In this document: positions 43,615-51,984 of the stretch, one piece after another | How positions within the stretch are numbered: the first letter of the stretch is position 1 | How the letters are laid out: every line of letters starts with the position of its first letter | Source of the DNA: an uncultured Clostridia bacterium | GTDB lineage: Bacteria; Bacillota; Clostridia; Christensenellales; Aristaeellaceae | Reading direction: 5' to 3' | Length of the DNA stretch: 64,000 nt | Assembly (NCBI GenBank): GCA_934647235.1 | Contig: CAKUFG010000013.1 | Span: 15,410-79,409 of the forward strand | The notes under the pieces: model-generated | The model's database searches: none | The model's input: the letters and a program-made list of their open reading frames with translations, nothing else | What the model was told of the DNA's origin: nothing | Position numbers and translations under genes: made by a program

Positions 43615-44829
43615 TTATTTGCTTACCGGCTGCTTTTCACCGTCGGTGAGCGCCCGTGCAATCACGCCGCCTGCAGCCTGCAGCGTTACGCTTTCGGGCA
43701 GCGCCTCCACGCCCGGCATGGAGATCATATAGCGGCATACCCATTGCTGCTTGTTCAGGCAGACCACATCGGGCTGGTTGCCGCTCAGGTAGTCCATATC
43801 CGCATAGGCAAGCTCCTGGCCGTCCGCGTCCAGCAGCGTCATTTCGCCATAGCGCGCAGCCAGCGACTGGGCGGCGGCCTGCGTGTTTTCCTGCGGAAGC
43901 AGATACACTGTGGCCTCAACCGCCAGGGGCGATACCCACAGCGTATCGATGCGCGCTGTGCAGTCGGCCAGCCTGATATCCTCCGCTGGGCGCAGGTCAT
44001 AGCGCGCGCCCTGCGCGGCACTAAAGGTGAAACGGATGGTCACGCGCGCAGTCTCGGTCAATGTGTCCTCCGCGTCGCTCAGCAGGCCGAAGCTGGGCTC
44101 AAGCTGCGCATAGTCCGCATAGCTGCTGGCGGCGCTCTCGGGGATGATGACGGCATTTTCCAGCGCTAGCGCCGCTGCGCGCTGATCCAGAATATCGGGC
44201 AGCTGCTCGGCGCTGTATGCCGACAGATCAGCACTTTCGCACAGATCGTCGCTGATGATGGCAAAGCCGACCTTGGGCCGCAGGATGGCGAAGGTGATTT
44301 CGCCCGTCACTTGCCCCGAAAACGCGGGCAGAACCGATGTGGTTAGGCCGCCCAGCAGGGGATTGCGCCGCACGGGCAGCTCGTCCCGGTGCAGCGAGGG
44401 CACCAGACGGGTCTCGTCCTCGTACAGGATGGCGGCGGGCTGGCCGTTGAGCGTCAGCCCCTCCAGGCGCACCATCGCCGCCTGCGCAGGCATCAGATTT
44501 TCCACATCATAGGACAGCGCCAGGCTGCGGCCGTCATAGATCAGATCGGTCAGCGTGATTTGAATATGATCAGCCATCGCGGACTGCCCAAGCGTCTGCG
44601 ATAGGCTTCGCAGCGCGTCGCCCGGCTGCGCATTGCCCAGCAGAAAGCGGAACACCCCGTAGCCGCTTGCTGCGCAGGCGATGCCGCCCAGCAGCACGGC
44701 GCACAGCAGCAGGGAAAGGCACACCCGCAGCCGGGTATGCCGGGTGCGCGCGGTGTTTGGCAGCGCCAGCGCCTGGCGGCAGGCTTCAGGCGTTGGGGGA
44801 AAAGCGTTTATCAGAAAATGACGGCTCAT
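43615..44829 (-). CDS. DUF4179-type membrane protein, likely anti-sigma factor
   Basis: 404 residues. A short cytoplasmic N-terminus (1-30), one membrane helix (about 35-57, LRVCLSLLLCAVLLGGIACAA) and a large extracellular beta-rich part typical of DUF4179/RsgI-like proteins encoded after ECF sigma genes in Firmicutes. In that arrangement the membrane protein holds the sigma factor until an envelope signal arrives. The cytoplasmic part here is short for a classical anti-sigma domain, so the role is inferred from gene order. Its start overlaps the sigma gene by four bases. Confidence 0.78.
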   Translation of the reverse strand: MSRHFLINAFPPTPEACRQALALPNTARTRHTRLRVCLSLLLCAVLLGGIACAASGYGVFRFLLGNAQPGDALRSLSQTLGQSAMADHIQITLTDLIYDGRSLALSYDVENLMPAQAAMVRLEGLTLNGQPAAILYEDETRLVPSLHRDELPVRRNPLLGGLTTSVLPAFSGQVTGEITFAILRPKVGFAIISDDLCESADLSAYSAEQLPDILDQRAAALALENAVIIPESAASSYADYAQLEPSFGLLSDAEDTLTETARVTIRFTFSAAQGARYDLRPAEDIRLADCTARIDTLWVSPLAVEATVYLLPQENTQAAAQSLAARYGEMTLLDADGQELAYADMDYLSGNQPDVVCLNKQQWVCRYMISMPGVEALPESVTLQAAGGVIARALTDGEKQPVSK

Positions 44830-45293
44830 TCTTCGGCCTCCTCAAACCATTTTTTCAGCGCGGCGCGGCCGCGGCTCAGCCGTCCGCGCACGGCGTTTTG
44901 CGTCAGACCCAGCGCGCGGGCGGTCTGCGCGTAGTCCATGCCCTCCAGATAGTGCAGCACCAGCGGCAGGCGGTAGGGCTCCGGCAGGGCGGTCAGGGCA
45001 TGATAAAGCTCGCGGTCGGGCGGGGGATTGCTGCCCAGGTCGATCTCCTCTTGCAGCACATAGCGGCGTTTCTTACGGCCGATGGCGTGGCAGCAGTTGA
45101 TGAGAATGCGCGTGATCCAGGCGTCGAACAGCTGCGCGTCCCGTAATTGCCAGCGCCGCTCCCAGCCGCGCAGGGCCGCATCCTGCAGCGCATCGCGGCA
45201 GTCGTCGTCCGAGGACAGGATCGTCTTGGCGATATGATAGAGCATGTCGGCCCGGCGGGTCAGCGCATCGGCGTATGTTTTTTCATCCAGCAC
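44826..45293 (-). CDS. ECF-type RNA polymerase sigma factor
   Basis: 155 residues with sigma regions 2 (DDDCRDALQDAALRGWERRWQL, DAWITRILINCCHAIGRKKRR) and 4 (ALPEPYRLPLVLHYLEGMDYAQTARALGL followed by NAVRGRLSRGRAALKKW). It has no region 1 or 3, as in ECF sigma factors. The start is GTG at 45293 with AAGGAGG seven bases before it. The ATGA-type overlap with the DUF4179 gene indicates a sigma/anti-sigma pair made at fixed ratio. Envelope stress is the usual signal for this group; the regulon is unknown. Confidence 0.9.
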   Translation of the reverse strand: MLDEKTYADALTRRADMLYHIAKTILSSDDDCRDALQDAALRGWERRWQLRDAQLFDAWITRILINCCHAIGRKKRRYVLQEEIDLGSNPPPDRELYHALTALPEPYRLPLVLHYLEGMDYAQTARALGLTQNAVRGRLSRGRAALKKWFEEAEE

Positions 45294-45367
45294 GGCGGCC
45301 TCCTTGGCGTTTTTTTTAGGATCCTACGCTAATAAGACGATTGAGCGCGGAAAAATCTCACGCGCAT

Positions 45368-45395
45368 CTTACAAAAATGTAAGGAAAATTGTAAG
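45368..45395 (+). promoter_or_regulatory. TGTAAG repeat region between sigma and VanZ genes
   Basis: CTTACA (45368-45373), AAAA, TGTAAG (45378-45383) is a perfect inverted repeat, and a second TGTAAG lies at 45390-45395, 12 bases on. Twelve-base-spaced direct repeats are typical of OmpR-family sites. A weak candidate promoter for the VanZ gene follows (TGGAAA 45405-45410, 17 bases, TATTCT 45428-45433), which would fit an activator site. The 171-base gap holds nothing else clear. Confidence 0.45.
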
Positions 45396-45464
45396 CTGCT
45401 TCGATGGAAAAGCGCGCCGCGCCGCGCTATTCTATGAAAGTAACAATGAAGGAGGCGAGGCGCG

Positions 45465-46565
45465 ATGGCGCAGAATCTGGAAGCCCTGCGGCAGGCGGCG
45501 GTGATCTATCCCACGATCGCCATATTGTTTACGCTGCCCTATCTGGCGTGGAGCTACCGCCGGTACGGCTCGGTGTTCAGCCTGCGAATCCTGATCGTTT
45601 ATTCCTTCATATTGTATATGCTGTGCGTGTACTGCCTGGTGATCCTGCCGCTGCCGCGCGGCGATGCGGCAGACAATCTGCACGGGCATCCCATGCAGCT
45701 GGTTCCCCTGAATTTTGTGCGGGATATGATCCGGCAGGCGGGTTTTTCCTGGCGCAATCCCGCAAGCTGGCTGGCACTGTTTACGCGCGGGGCCTTTCTA
45801 TCGGCGCTGCTGAACCTGCTGATGACTGTGCCGTTCGGCATTTACATGCGGTATTATTTTCAGTGCGAGCTGCGAAAGACGATCATGCTTTCCTTTTCGC
45901 TGTCGCTGTTTTTTGAACTGACGCAGCTGAGCGGCCTGTACTTTATCTATCCGGGCAGCTACCGGCTGTTTGATGTGGATGATCTGCTGCTCAACACCCT
46001 GGGCGGGCTGGTTGGCTATGCGCTGGCCGGGCCCATTGCGCGCATGCTGCCCAGCCGCGAGGCGCTGGATCAGATCAGCCTGGCGCGCGGGCGGCGGGTA
46101 TCCTTGCTGCGGCGCATGCTGGCGCTGTTTTACGATACGCTTATCAGCCTGCTTGCTGCGGCAGCCGCAGCGGTCTTTATGGGTGAGCGCGCGTTCTTCT
46201 GGGCAATCGCCGCGTATTTCTGCGTGCTTCCGCCGCTGCTGTCGGGCAGAACGCCGGGCATGGTGTGGACGCGGCTGCGCCTGTGCCGCAGGGGCGGCGG
46301 CGTTCCCTATATCTATCAGTATCCGGTTCGGTTTGGATTGGAGCTTGCGGCGCTGATCGGCTTGCCTGTTGCGCTGAATGTGCTGGCGATCAGACAGTAT
46401 CGCGGCGATAACGAGGCGTATCTGATGTTGTTTCTGCTGGTGAACGGCGGCTATATCCTGGCGCTGCTGTTTGCATGCGTGCGCGCGCTGATGCACAGGC
46501 CGCTTTTTTATGAGCGGATGTCGGGCACGCGGCTGGAAAGCACAACTGAAAACATAACCCAATAA
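45465..46565 (+). CDS. VanZ-RDD fusion membrane protein
   Basis: 366 residues. The first half is a VanZ-like domain with four or five membrane helices (PLNFVRDMIRQAG, then FLSALLNLLMTVPFGIYMRYYF and the hallmark FELTQLSGLYFIYPGSYRLFDVDDLLLNTLGGLVGY). The second half is an RDD domain (RRMLALFYDTLISLLAAAA, with the Arg and Asp residues). VanZ proteins lower teicoplanin sensitivity or influence envelope traits; RDD domains are often linked to ion or solute movement. The fusion is common in Firmicutes. AAGGAGG is close to the ATG. Divergent from the ECF sigma gene. Confidence 0.87.
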   Translation: MAQNLEALRQAAVIYPTIAILFTLPYLAWSYRRYGSVFSLRILIVYSFILYMLCVYCLVILPLPRGDAADNLHGHPMQLVPLNFVRDMIRQAGFSWRNPASWLALFTRGAFLSALLNLLMTVPFGIYMRYYFQCELRKTIMLSFSLSLFFELTQLSGLYFIYPGSYRLFDVDDLLLNTLGGLVGYALAGPIARMLPSREALDQISLARGRRVSLLRRMLALFYDTLISLLAAAAAAVFMGERAFFWAIAAYFCVLPPLLSGRTPGMVWTRLRLCRRGGGVPYIYQYPVRFGLELAALIGLPVALNVLAIRQYRGDNEAYLMLFLLVNGGYILALLFACVRALMHRPLFYERMSGTRLESTTENITQ

Positions 46566-46631
46566 AAATGGCTTTGCAAATTTTCCCTGCGCGTGATACA
46601 CTATCTGAGAATAACGCTGCGAGGGACAAGC

Positions 46632-47462
46632 ATGGCTGATATTGTTGAGATTACGGATTTTTTCGCCCCGGAACTGGACGTATACGCCCGCCTGACGGGG
46701 GCGCAGCTTCGCGCCTGTCCGCAGGGCGGGCTTTTTATTGCGGAGGGCGTTACGGTGATTGGTCACGCGCTGGACGCGGGGTATCGCATCGCCTCGCTGC
46801 TGATGGAGCGGCGGCATATCGCAGGCAAAGCGGCGGGGCTGATTGCCCGCTGCGGCGACATTCCCGTCTATACGGCGGATAGCCGAACGCTGGAACAATT
46901 GACCGGCTTTGCCCTGACGCGCGGCGTGCTGGCGGCCTTCTATCGGCCTGAGCTGCCGAGGCTGGCCCAGGTGTGCGCGGGCGCGCGGCGCGTGGCGGTG
47001 TTGGAGGGGCTGAACGACCCCACCAACGTGGGCGCGGTGATGCGCTCCGCTGCAGCGCTGGGCATGGACGCGGTGCTGCTGACGCCAAGCTGCTGCGATC
47101 CCTTGCACCGGCGCGCCGTGAGGGTCAGCATGGGCACGGTATTTCAGGTGCCCTGGACGCGCATCGGGCAGCAAGCGCAGGATTGGCCCGAGGCGGGCAT
47201 GACGCTGCTGCGGGAAATGGGCTTTGCAACCGTCGCCATGGCGCTGAGCGAGGATTCGGTGGAGATCGACGATCCCTGCCTTGCGCGGGAGGAGCGGCTG
47301 GCGGTGATCTTGGGCGCGGAGGGGGACGGGCTGACAAAAACCACCATCGCGCGCTGCGACTATACCGCGCGCATCCCCATGCTGCACGGGGTGGACAGCC
47401 TGAACGTGGCCGCCGCCAGCGCGGTGGCCTTCTGGCAGCTGCGCAGAAGAAACGATAAATGA
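46632..47462 (+). CDS. TrmH/SpoU-family RNA methyltransferase
   Basis: 276 residues. N-terminal substrate-binding domain (about 1-100) and a C-terminal SPOUT domain with the three knot motifs: VLEGLNDPTNVGAVMRSAAALG, LGAEGDGLTKTT and MLHGVDSLNVAAASAVAFW. It would 2'-O-methylate a ribose in rRNA or tRNA; the exact site is not predictable. The start at 46632 has GCGAGGGA upstream, whereas the ATG at 46593 has no ribosome site. It lies between the VanZ-RDD gene and the ATP synthase promoter. Confidence 0.88.
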   Translation: MADIVEITDFFAPELDVYARLTGAQLRACPQGGLFIAEGVTVIGHALDAGYRIASLLMERRHIAGKAAGLIARCGDIPVYTADSRTLEQLTGFALTRGVLAAFYRPELPRLAQVCAGARRVAVLEGLNDPTNVGAVMRSAAALGMDAVLLTPSCCDPLHRRAVRVSMGTVFQVPWTRIGQQAQDWPEAGMTLLREMGFATVAMALSEDSVEIDDPCLAREERLAVILGAEGDGLTKTTIARCDYTARIPMLHGVDSLNVAAASAVAFWQLRRRNDK

Positions 47463-47531
47463 TATATAGATTTGTCGTTATCGGTATAAAAATAATGATT
47501 CCATCATAAACAAAACTTTCAACTTGCCCCC

Positions 47532-47560
47532 TTGATAATTCTGGTGCGCTATGGTAAACT
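47532..47560 (+). promoter_or_regulatory. promoter of the ATP synthase operon
   Basis: TTGATA (47532-47537), 17 bases, TAAACT (47555-47560), 48 bases before atpI. No terminator was found between here and atpC, so the nine genes probably share this promoter. Confidence 0.7.
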
Positions 47561-47607
47561 AGATAGGAATTGGGTTTTTATTTAAGATGAAGAAGGTAGG
47601 AAAGCGC

Positions 47608-48117
47608 ATGAAGGTGCAGCCCGTTGTAAAACGCGATACCCTGCGGCTGGCTGTCGGCATGGTGGCTCCCGTCGTGCTGACTGTGCTAGGCTTTTGGGGC
47701 GCGGGCAGGCTGGATTACACGGTCGTGCTGGGCGCGCTGCTGGGCTATGTGGTCACGGTGGGTAATTTCTTTTTGCTGGCGCTGACCATCCAGAATAATA
47801 CCGAGATGGCCGCGCGCGAGGGGGACAAGAACCCGCTGTCGCCCGAGCCTGAGCAGGATCCGGACGATCCCGAAAACCAAAAGGACGTTATGGAAACCGT
47901 CATGGGCAAAAAGGCGGGGGCAGAGCTTCCCGACTATGCTGTGCGCGCCAAGCGGAATGCGCATTTATCCTATCTTGGACGTATGGCTATGCTGGCTGTC
48001 TGCCTTTTGATCGGCATTGTCGTTCCTTGTTTCCATGTTGTGGCTGTGCTGATTCCAATCGTATTACAACGCTATGTGTTGATGGCGCTGTCTGCAGCCA
48101 ATAAAACCAATAAATAA
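47608..48117 (+). CDS. atpI: ATP synthase subunit I-like protein
   Basis: 169 residues, four membrane helices in two pairs: LAVGMVAPVVLTVLGFWGAG and YTVVLGALLGYVVTVGNFFLLAL, a charged loop (EPEQDPDDPENQ), then MAMLAVCLLIGIVVPCFHVVAVLIPIVL. Position before atpB and topology fit AtpI, which helps c-ring assembly and Mg uptake; the sequence is poorly conserved, as is normal in this family. The start at 47608 has TAGGAAAG upstream; an ATG at 47587 has none. Confidence 0.78.
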   Translation: MKVQPVVKRDTLRLAVGMVAPVVLTVLGFWGAGRLDYTVVLGALLGYVVTVGNFFLLALTIQNNTEMAAREGDKNPLSPEPEQDPDDPENQKDVMETVMGKKAGAELPDYAVRAKRNAHLSYLGRMAMLAVCLLIGIVVPCFHVVAVLIPIVLQRYVLMALSAANKTNK

Positions 48118-48136
48118 TAAAAGGAGGCGTCCGGCT

Positions 48137-49036
48137 ATGGGTAATAAAATGAAAAACCGCCTGGTAGACGCGCTGTATCTGGCGCTTGCCATTGTGCCAT
48201 TTTTGCTGGCAATGACGCTGAAGGTGCTCACCGCTCCCGCGACGGAGGGCGTGTCGATCACCGGCGCAATGATCTTTTTTACCGTCGATATGCCCATCCA
48301 GGCCTGGCCTGTAACCGAGGCGCAGGTGAATAGCCTGGCGGTGATGCTGTCGATGCTGGGCTTGTGCCTGTATCTGACCCACGGCCTGCAGGTGGTTCCC
48401 GGCAGCAAACGGCAGCTGATTGCCGAGTGGATTGTTGATAAGGTAACCAGCCTGGTGCAAAACAGCATGGGCGAGCGGTTTATGGGATTTGTGCCCTTTA
48501 TCGCGGCCATCCTGGGTCTGTCCGCGCTGTCCAGCCTGTCCAGCCTGGTGGGGCTGTTCCCGCCCACGTCCGATCTGAACATCGTAGCCGGCTGGGCCAT
48601 TCTGGTATTTATCCTGATCACCTATTACAAGCTGCAGGGCGGCCTGTGGCCGTATGTGAAGGGCTTCTTTACGCCCGTGCCGCTGTTTGCTCCCATGAAC
48701 GTGCTGGGCGAGGTGGCGACGCCTGTGTCCATGTCCTTCCGTCACTACGGCAACGTGCTTTCGGGCGTGATCATCTCCGCTCTGGTGGGCACGGCGCTGA
48801 AAGGCCTGAGCAATATGCTGCTGGGCTGGCTGCCCGGCGTGCTGGGGCAGTTTCCCTTCCTGCAGATCGGCCTGCCCGCCATCCTGTCGCTGTACTTTGA
48901 TATCTTCAGCGGTTGCATGCAGGCGTTCATCTTCGCCATGCTGACCATGCTGAACATCGCCCTGGGCTTCCCTGAAGAGGATTATGAACGGCGTCAAGCA
49001 AAGAAACGCAAAAAAGCGTCTTTGCAGAAAGCATAA
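48137..49036 (+). CDS. atpB: F1Fo ATP synthase subunit a
   Basis: 299 residues, about six membrane helices. The C-terminal half carries the conserved stator region: TPVSMSFRHYGNVLSGVIISAL (with the essential Arg in SFRHYGN) and GLPAILSLYFDIFSGCMQAFIFAMLTMLNIALG (Q and A residues of the last helix). Subunit a forms the ion half-channels at the c-ring. It starts 20 bases after atpI with AAGGAGG. The FRLxGN motif reads FRHYGN here, as in many Firmicutes. Confidence 0.93.
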   Translation: MGNKMKNRLVDALYLALAIVPFLLAMTLKVLTAPATEGVSITGAMIFFTVDMPIQAWPVTEAQVNSLAVMLSMLGLCLYLTHGLQVVPGSKRQLIAEWIVDKVTSLVQNSMGERFMGFVPFIAAILGLSALSSLSSLVGLFPPTSDLNIVAGWAILVFILITYYKLQGGLWPYVKGFFTPVPLFAPMNVLGEVATPVSMSFRHYGNVLSGVIISALVGTALKGLSNMLLGWLPGVLGQFPFLQIGLPAILSLYFDIFSGCMQAFIFAMLTMLNIALGFPEEDYERRQAKKRKKASLQKA

Positions 49037-49082
49037 ATTTCGCAACCCAAAACACAAAACAACACATTAGGAGGAATTCATC

Positions 49083-49364
49083 ATGGAACTCGCAACCGCT
49101 ATCATCCTTGCCTGCTGCGCGCTGGGCGCTGGTATCGCCGTAGGTTTCGCCGCCATCGGCCCCGCTATCGGTGAAGGTTACGCCGTTGGTAAGTCCTGCG
49201 AGGCGATCGGTCGTCAGCCTGAAAGCGCCAGCGCTGTCCGCAGCAACATGATCATGGGCTGCGCCATCGCCGAGACCACCGGTATCTACGGCCTGGTTAT
49301 CGCTATCCTGCTGATCTTCGTTGCGCCTAACATGTTTATCAATCTGCTCAAGTCCGTACTGTAA
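49083..49364 (+). CDS. atpE: F1Fo ATP synthase subunit c, two-carboxylate Na+-type ion site
   Basis: 93 residues, two membrane helices. The ion-site residues match the sodium type: Glu31 (GPAIGEGYA, where classical Na+ rings have Gln32) and Glu64-Thr65-Thr66 plus Tyr69 (AETTGIY). The combination of two carboxylates was described for Fusobacterium nucleatum c subunits, so coupling to Na+ is likely. The loop GRQPES contacts the gamma and epsilon subunits. AGGAGG precedes the ATG. It has strong codon bias, as expected for the most abundant subunit. Confidence 0.95.
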   Translation: MELATAIILACCALGAGIAVGFAAIGPAIGEGYAVGKSCEAIGRQPESASAVRSNMIMGCAIAETTGIYGLVIAILLIFVAPNMFINLLKSVL

Positions 49365-49385
49365 GGCGGTAGAAAGGCAAAGCAG

Positions 49386-49889
49386 ATGCAATCGTTAGAG
49401 ATCATTTCAGTCAATATCTGGAGCATCCTCGTTTCCCTTGCAAATCTGCTGATCATGTTCCTGATTCTCAAGCGTTTTCTTTTCAAGCCTGTGCAAAAGA
49501 TGATGTCTGCCCGCAAGCAGCAGGTGGATCAGATCTACCAGGACGCGAAGGAAAACCGCGACAGCGCGATCAATATGAAGCAGGAATATGAGGCGCGTCT
49601 GGCTACCGCCCGCGAGGAGGCGGACGGCCTGGTGCGCAATGCTGTGCAGACGGCCCAGCGCAAGGGCGACGCCATCGTGGCCGAGGCCAACAGCCAGGCC
49701 AGCCATCTCAAGCAGAAGGCCGAGCAGGAGATTGCCCAGGAGAAGAAGCAGATGCTTCAGGATGTGCGCGGCGAGATCTCCGATATCGCCGTAAGCATCG
49801 CCTCCAAGGTGGTCGAGCGCGAGGTTAAGAAGCAGGATTACGACGGCTTTGTGGATGAATTCATCAAGAATGTTGGTGAACAGCAGTGA
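49386..49889 (+). CDS. atpF: F1Fo ATP synthase subunit b
   Basis: 167 residues: one N-terminal membrane helix (about 8-28, NIWSILVSLANLLIMFLILKRFLF) followed by a long charged coiled coil (35-160), forming the peripheral stalk that holds F1 to Fo. There is a single b gene, so the stalk is a homodimer. The end overlaps atpH by four bases. Confidence 0.94.
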   Translation: MQSLEIISVNIWSILVSLANLLIMFLILKRFLFKPVQKMMSARKQQVDQIYQDAKENRDSAINMKQEYEARLATAREEADGLVRNAVQTAQRKGDAIVAEANSQASHLKQKAEQEIAQEKKQMLQDVRGEISDIAVSIASKVVEREVKKQDYDGFVDEFIKNVGEQQ

Positions 49890-50419
49890 CAGACCTTAGC
49901 AGAGAATACGGCGACGGCCTGTATGCCCTGTGCGCGGAAGAGGGCATTGCCAAGGAAGTTCTTGAGCAGTTGCAAGCCCTGAAGGCGTGCTTTGACGAGC
50001 AGCCGGATTTCTGCCGCCTGCTGTCCAATATGTCGCTGAGCAAGCAGGAGCGCGTGGGCATTGTGGATCGCACCCTGCGCGGTCAGGTGCATCCCTATGT
50101 GCTCAATTTCCTGAAAATCCTGTGTGAGCGCGGCGCGCTGCACGCCTTTTCCGGGTGCGAGCAGGCCTATCGCGAGCAGTATAACCGCGATCACGGCGTG
50201 ACCGAGGCCTGCGTAACCACCAGCGCTCCCCTGACGGAGGAGCAGCGCAGAAAGCTGCTGATCAAGCTGGGCAGCATGACCGGCCGGCAGATCTCCCTGC
50301 GCGAAAAGGTGGATCCCCAGGTCATTGGCGGCGTATTGCTGGAAATGGACGGCAAGCGCTATGACAATACCCTGCGCCACAGGCTCCAGTCCATTCATCA
50401 GGCGTTGGCCGGCAAGTAA
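49886..50419 (+). CDS. atpH: F1Fo ATP synthase subunit delta
   Basis: 177 residues: N-terminal six-helix domain (REYGDGLYALCAEEG) that binds alpha, and the conserved C-terminal block KVDPQVIGGVLLEMDGKRYDNTLRHRLQSI. It connects subunit b to the top of F1. The start is GTG (49886) within the atpF stop codon (GTGA), which implies coupled translation. Confidence 0.94.
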   Translation: MTDLSREYGDGLYALCAEEGIAKEVLEQLQALKACFDEQPDFCRLLSNMSLSKQERVGIVDRTLRGQVHPYVLNFLKILCERGALHAFSGCEQAYREQYNRDHGVTEACVTTSAPLTEEQRRKLLIKLGSMTGRQISLREKVDPQVIGGVLLEMDGKRYDNTLRHRLQSIHQALAGK

Positions 50420-50451
50420 GGCCGCGCGCTTCATCTACTGAAAGCGGTGAT

Positions 50452-51972
50452 ATGATGCAGATAAAACCCGAGGAAGTTTCCAAGCTCATCAAAGAGCAAA
50501 TCAAGAATTACGAAAATAAGATTACCCAGAACGATACCGGCACCATCCTGATGATCGGCGACGGCATTGCCCGCGTGAGCGGCCTGGAAAAGTGCATGGC
50601 CAACGAGCTGGTGCGCTTCTCCAACGGCGAATACGGCATGGCGCTGAACCTGGAGGAAAACTCCGTGGCCATCGTTATGCTGGGCAACGACGAGGGCATC
50701 CGTGAGGGCGACACCGTGGAACGCACGGGCAAGGTCGTATCCGTGCCCGTCGGCGAAGCGCTGATTGGCCGTGTGGTCAACGCCCTGGGCCAGCCTGTGG
50801 ACGGCAAGGGCGATATTGAAGCCAAGGAATACCGCCCCATCGAGCGCAGCGCCCCCGGCATCATCCAGCGCAAGGGCGTTTCCGTGCCGCTGCAGACGGG
50901 CATCAAGGCCATCGACAGCATGATCCCCATCGGCCGCGGCCAGCGTGAGCTGATCATCGGCGACCGTCAGACCGGTAAAACCGTGATCGCTCTGGATACC
51001 ATCATCAACCAGCGCGGCAAGGACGTGATCTGCATTTACGTGGCCATCGGCCAGAAATGCTCCACCGTCGCCCAGCTGGTGGATACCCTGACCGCCGCGG
51101 GCGCGATGGAATATACCACCGTTGTCAGCGCCACGGCCAGCGAGCTGTCGCCGCTGCAGTACATCGCCCCCTATTCCGGCTGCGCGATGGCTGAATACTT
51201 CATGGATCAGGGCAAGGATGTGCTGATCGTATACGACGATCTGAGCAAGCACGCGGTGGCCTACCGCGCCCTTTCCCTGCTGATCCGCCGTCCTCCGGGA
51301 CGTGAAGCCTACCCCGGCGACGTATTCTACCTGCATTCCCGCCTGCTGGAGCGCTCCGCCCGCATCGATCCCAAGTACGGCGGCGGCTCCATCACGGCGC
51401 TGCCCATCATTGAAACCCAGGCGGGCGACGTATCCGCCTACATCCCCACCAACGTCATTTCCATCACCGACGGCCAGATCTTCCTGGAAACCGAGCTGTT
51501 CCACGCCGGCATCATGCCCGCCGTGAACCCCGGTATCTCGGTGTCCCGCGTGGGCGGCAACGCCCAGATCAAGGCCATGAAGAAGGTGGCCGGCAGCCTG
51601 AAGCTGCTCTACAGCCAGTATCGCGAGCTGCAGGGCTTCGCGCAGTTTGGCTCCGATCTGGACGCGGATACCAAGGCGCGTCTGGCTCAGGGCGCGCGCA
51701 TTGTGGAGGTGCTCAAGCAGAACCGCAACCATCCCATCGCCGTGGAGGATCAGGTGTGCATTTTCTACGCCGTCACGCATGATTTTCTCAAGGATGTGCA
51801 GGTGCAGGATGTGGCTGAGTACGAGGATGGCCTGTATGCCCGTATGGCCGCGCAGCACAACGACGTGCTGGACGCTATCCGCACCACCGGCCAGCTGAGC
51901 GCTGAGACCGAGGCCGCCCTGAAGGCTGCCCTGACCGATTATACCCGCGATTTCCTGAAGATGAAGGCGTAA
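50452..51972 (+). CDS. atpA: F1 ATP synthase subunit alpha
   Basis: 506 residues. P-loop GDRQTGKT (about 170-177), Walker B VLIVYDDLSKHA, arginine finger region and the signature PAVNPGISVSRVGG near 360. Together with beta it forms the hexamer; alpha sites are regulatory rather than catalytic. AAGCGGTGAT lies before tandem ATG codons at 50452 and 50455; either may be used. Confidence 0.96.
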   Translation: MMQIKPEEVSKLIKEQIKNYENKITQNDTGTILMIGDGIARVSGLEKCMANELVRFSNGEYGMALNLEENSVAIVMLGNDEGIREGDTVERTGKVVSVPVGEALIGRVVNALGQPVDGKGDIEAKEYRPIERSAPGIIQRKGVSVPLQTGIKAIDSMIPIGRGQRELIIGDRQTGKTVIALDTIINQRGKDVICIYVAIGQKCSTVAQLVDTLTAAGAMEYTTVVSATASELSPLQYIAPYSGCAMAEYFMDQGKDVLIVYDDLSKHAVAYRALSLLIRRPPGREAYPGDVFYLHSRLLERSARIDPKYGGGSITALPIIETQAGDVSAYIPTNVISITDGQIFLETELFHAGIMPAVNPGISVSRVGGNAQIKAMKKVAGSLKLLYSQYRELQGFAQFGSDLDADTKARLAQGARIVEVLKQNRNHPIAVEDQVCIFYAVTHDFLKDVQVQDVAEYEDGLYARMAAQHNDVLDAIRTTGQLSAETEAALKAALTDYTRDFLKMKA

Positions 51973-51984
51973 AGGAGGCTTTCC

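Noticed and set aside
45368..45395. TGTAAG repeats as a VanR binding box
   Set aside because: The resemblance to published VanR sites is only partial by eye, and no vanRS or van resistance genes are in the window; kept only as a generic repeat site.
47451..47479. Hairpin AACGATAAAT / ATTTGTCGTT overlapping the trmH-family stop codon as a terminator
   Set aside because: Weak AT-rich stem with a G-U pair and no T run after it.
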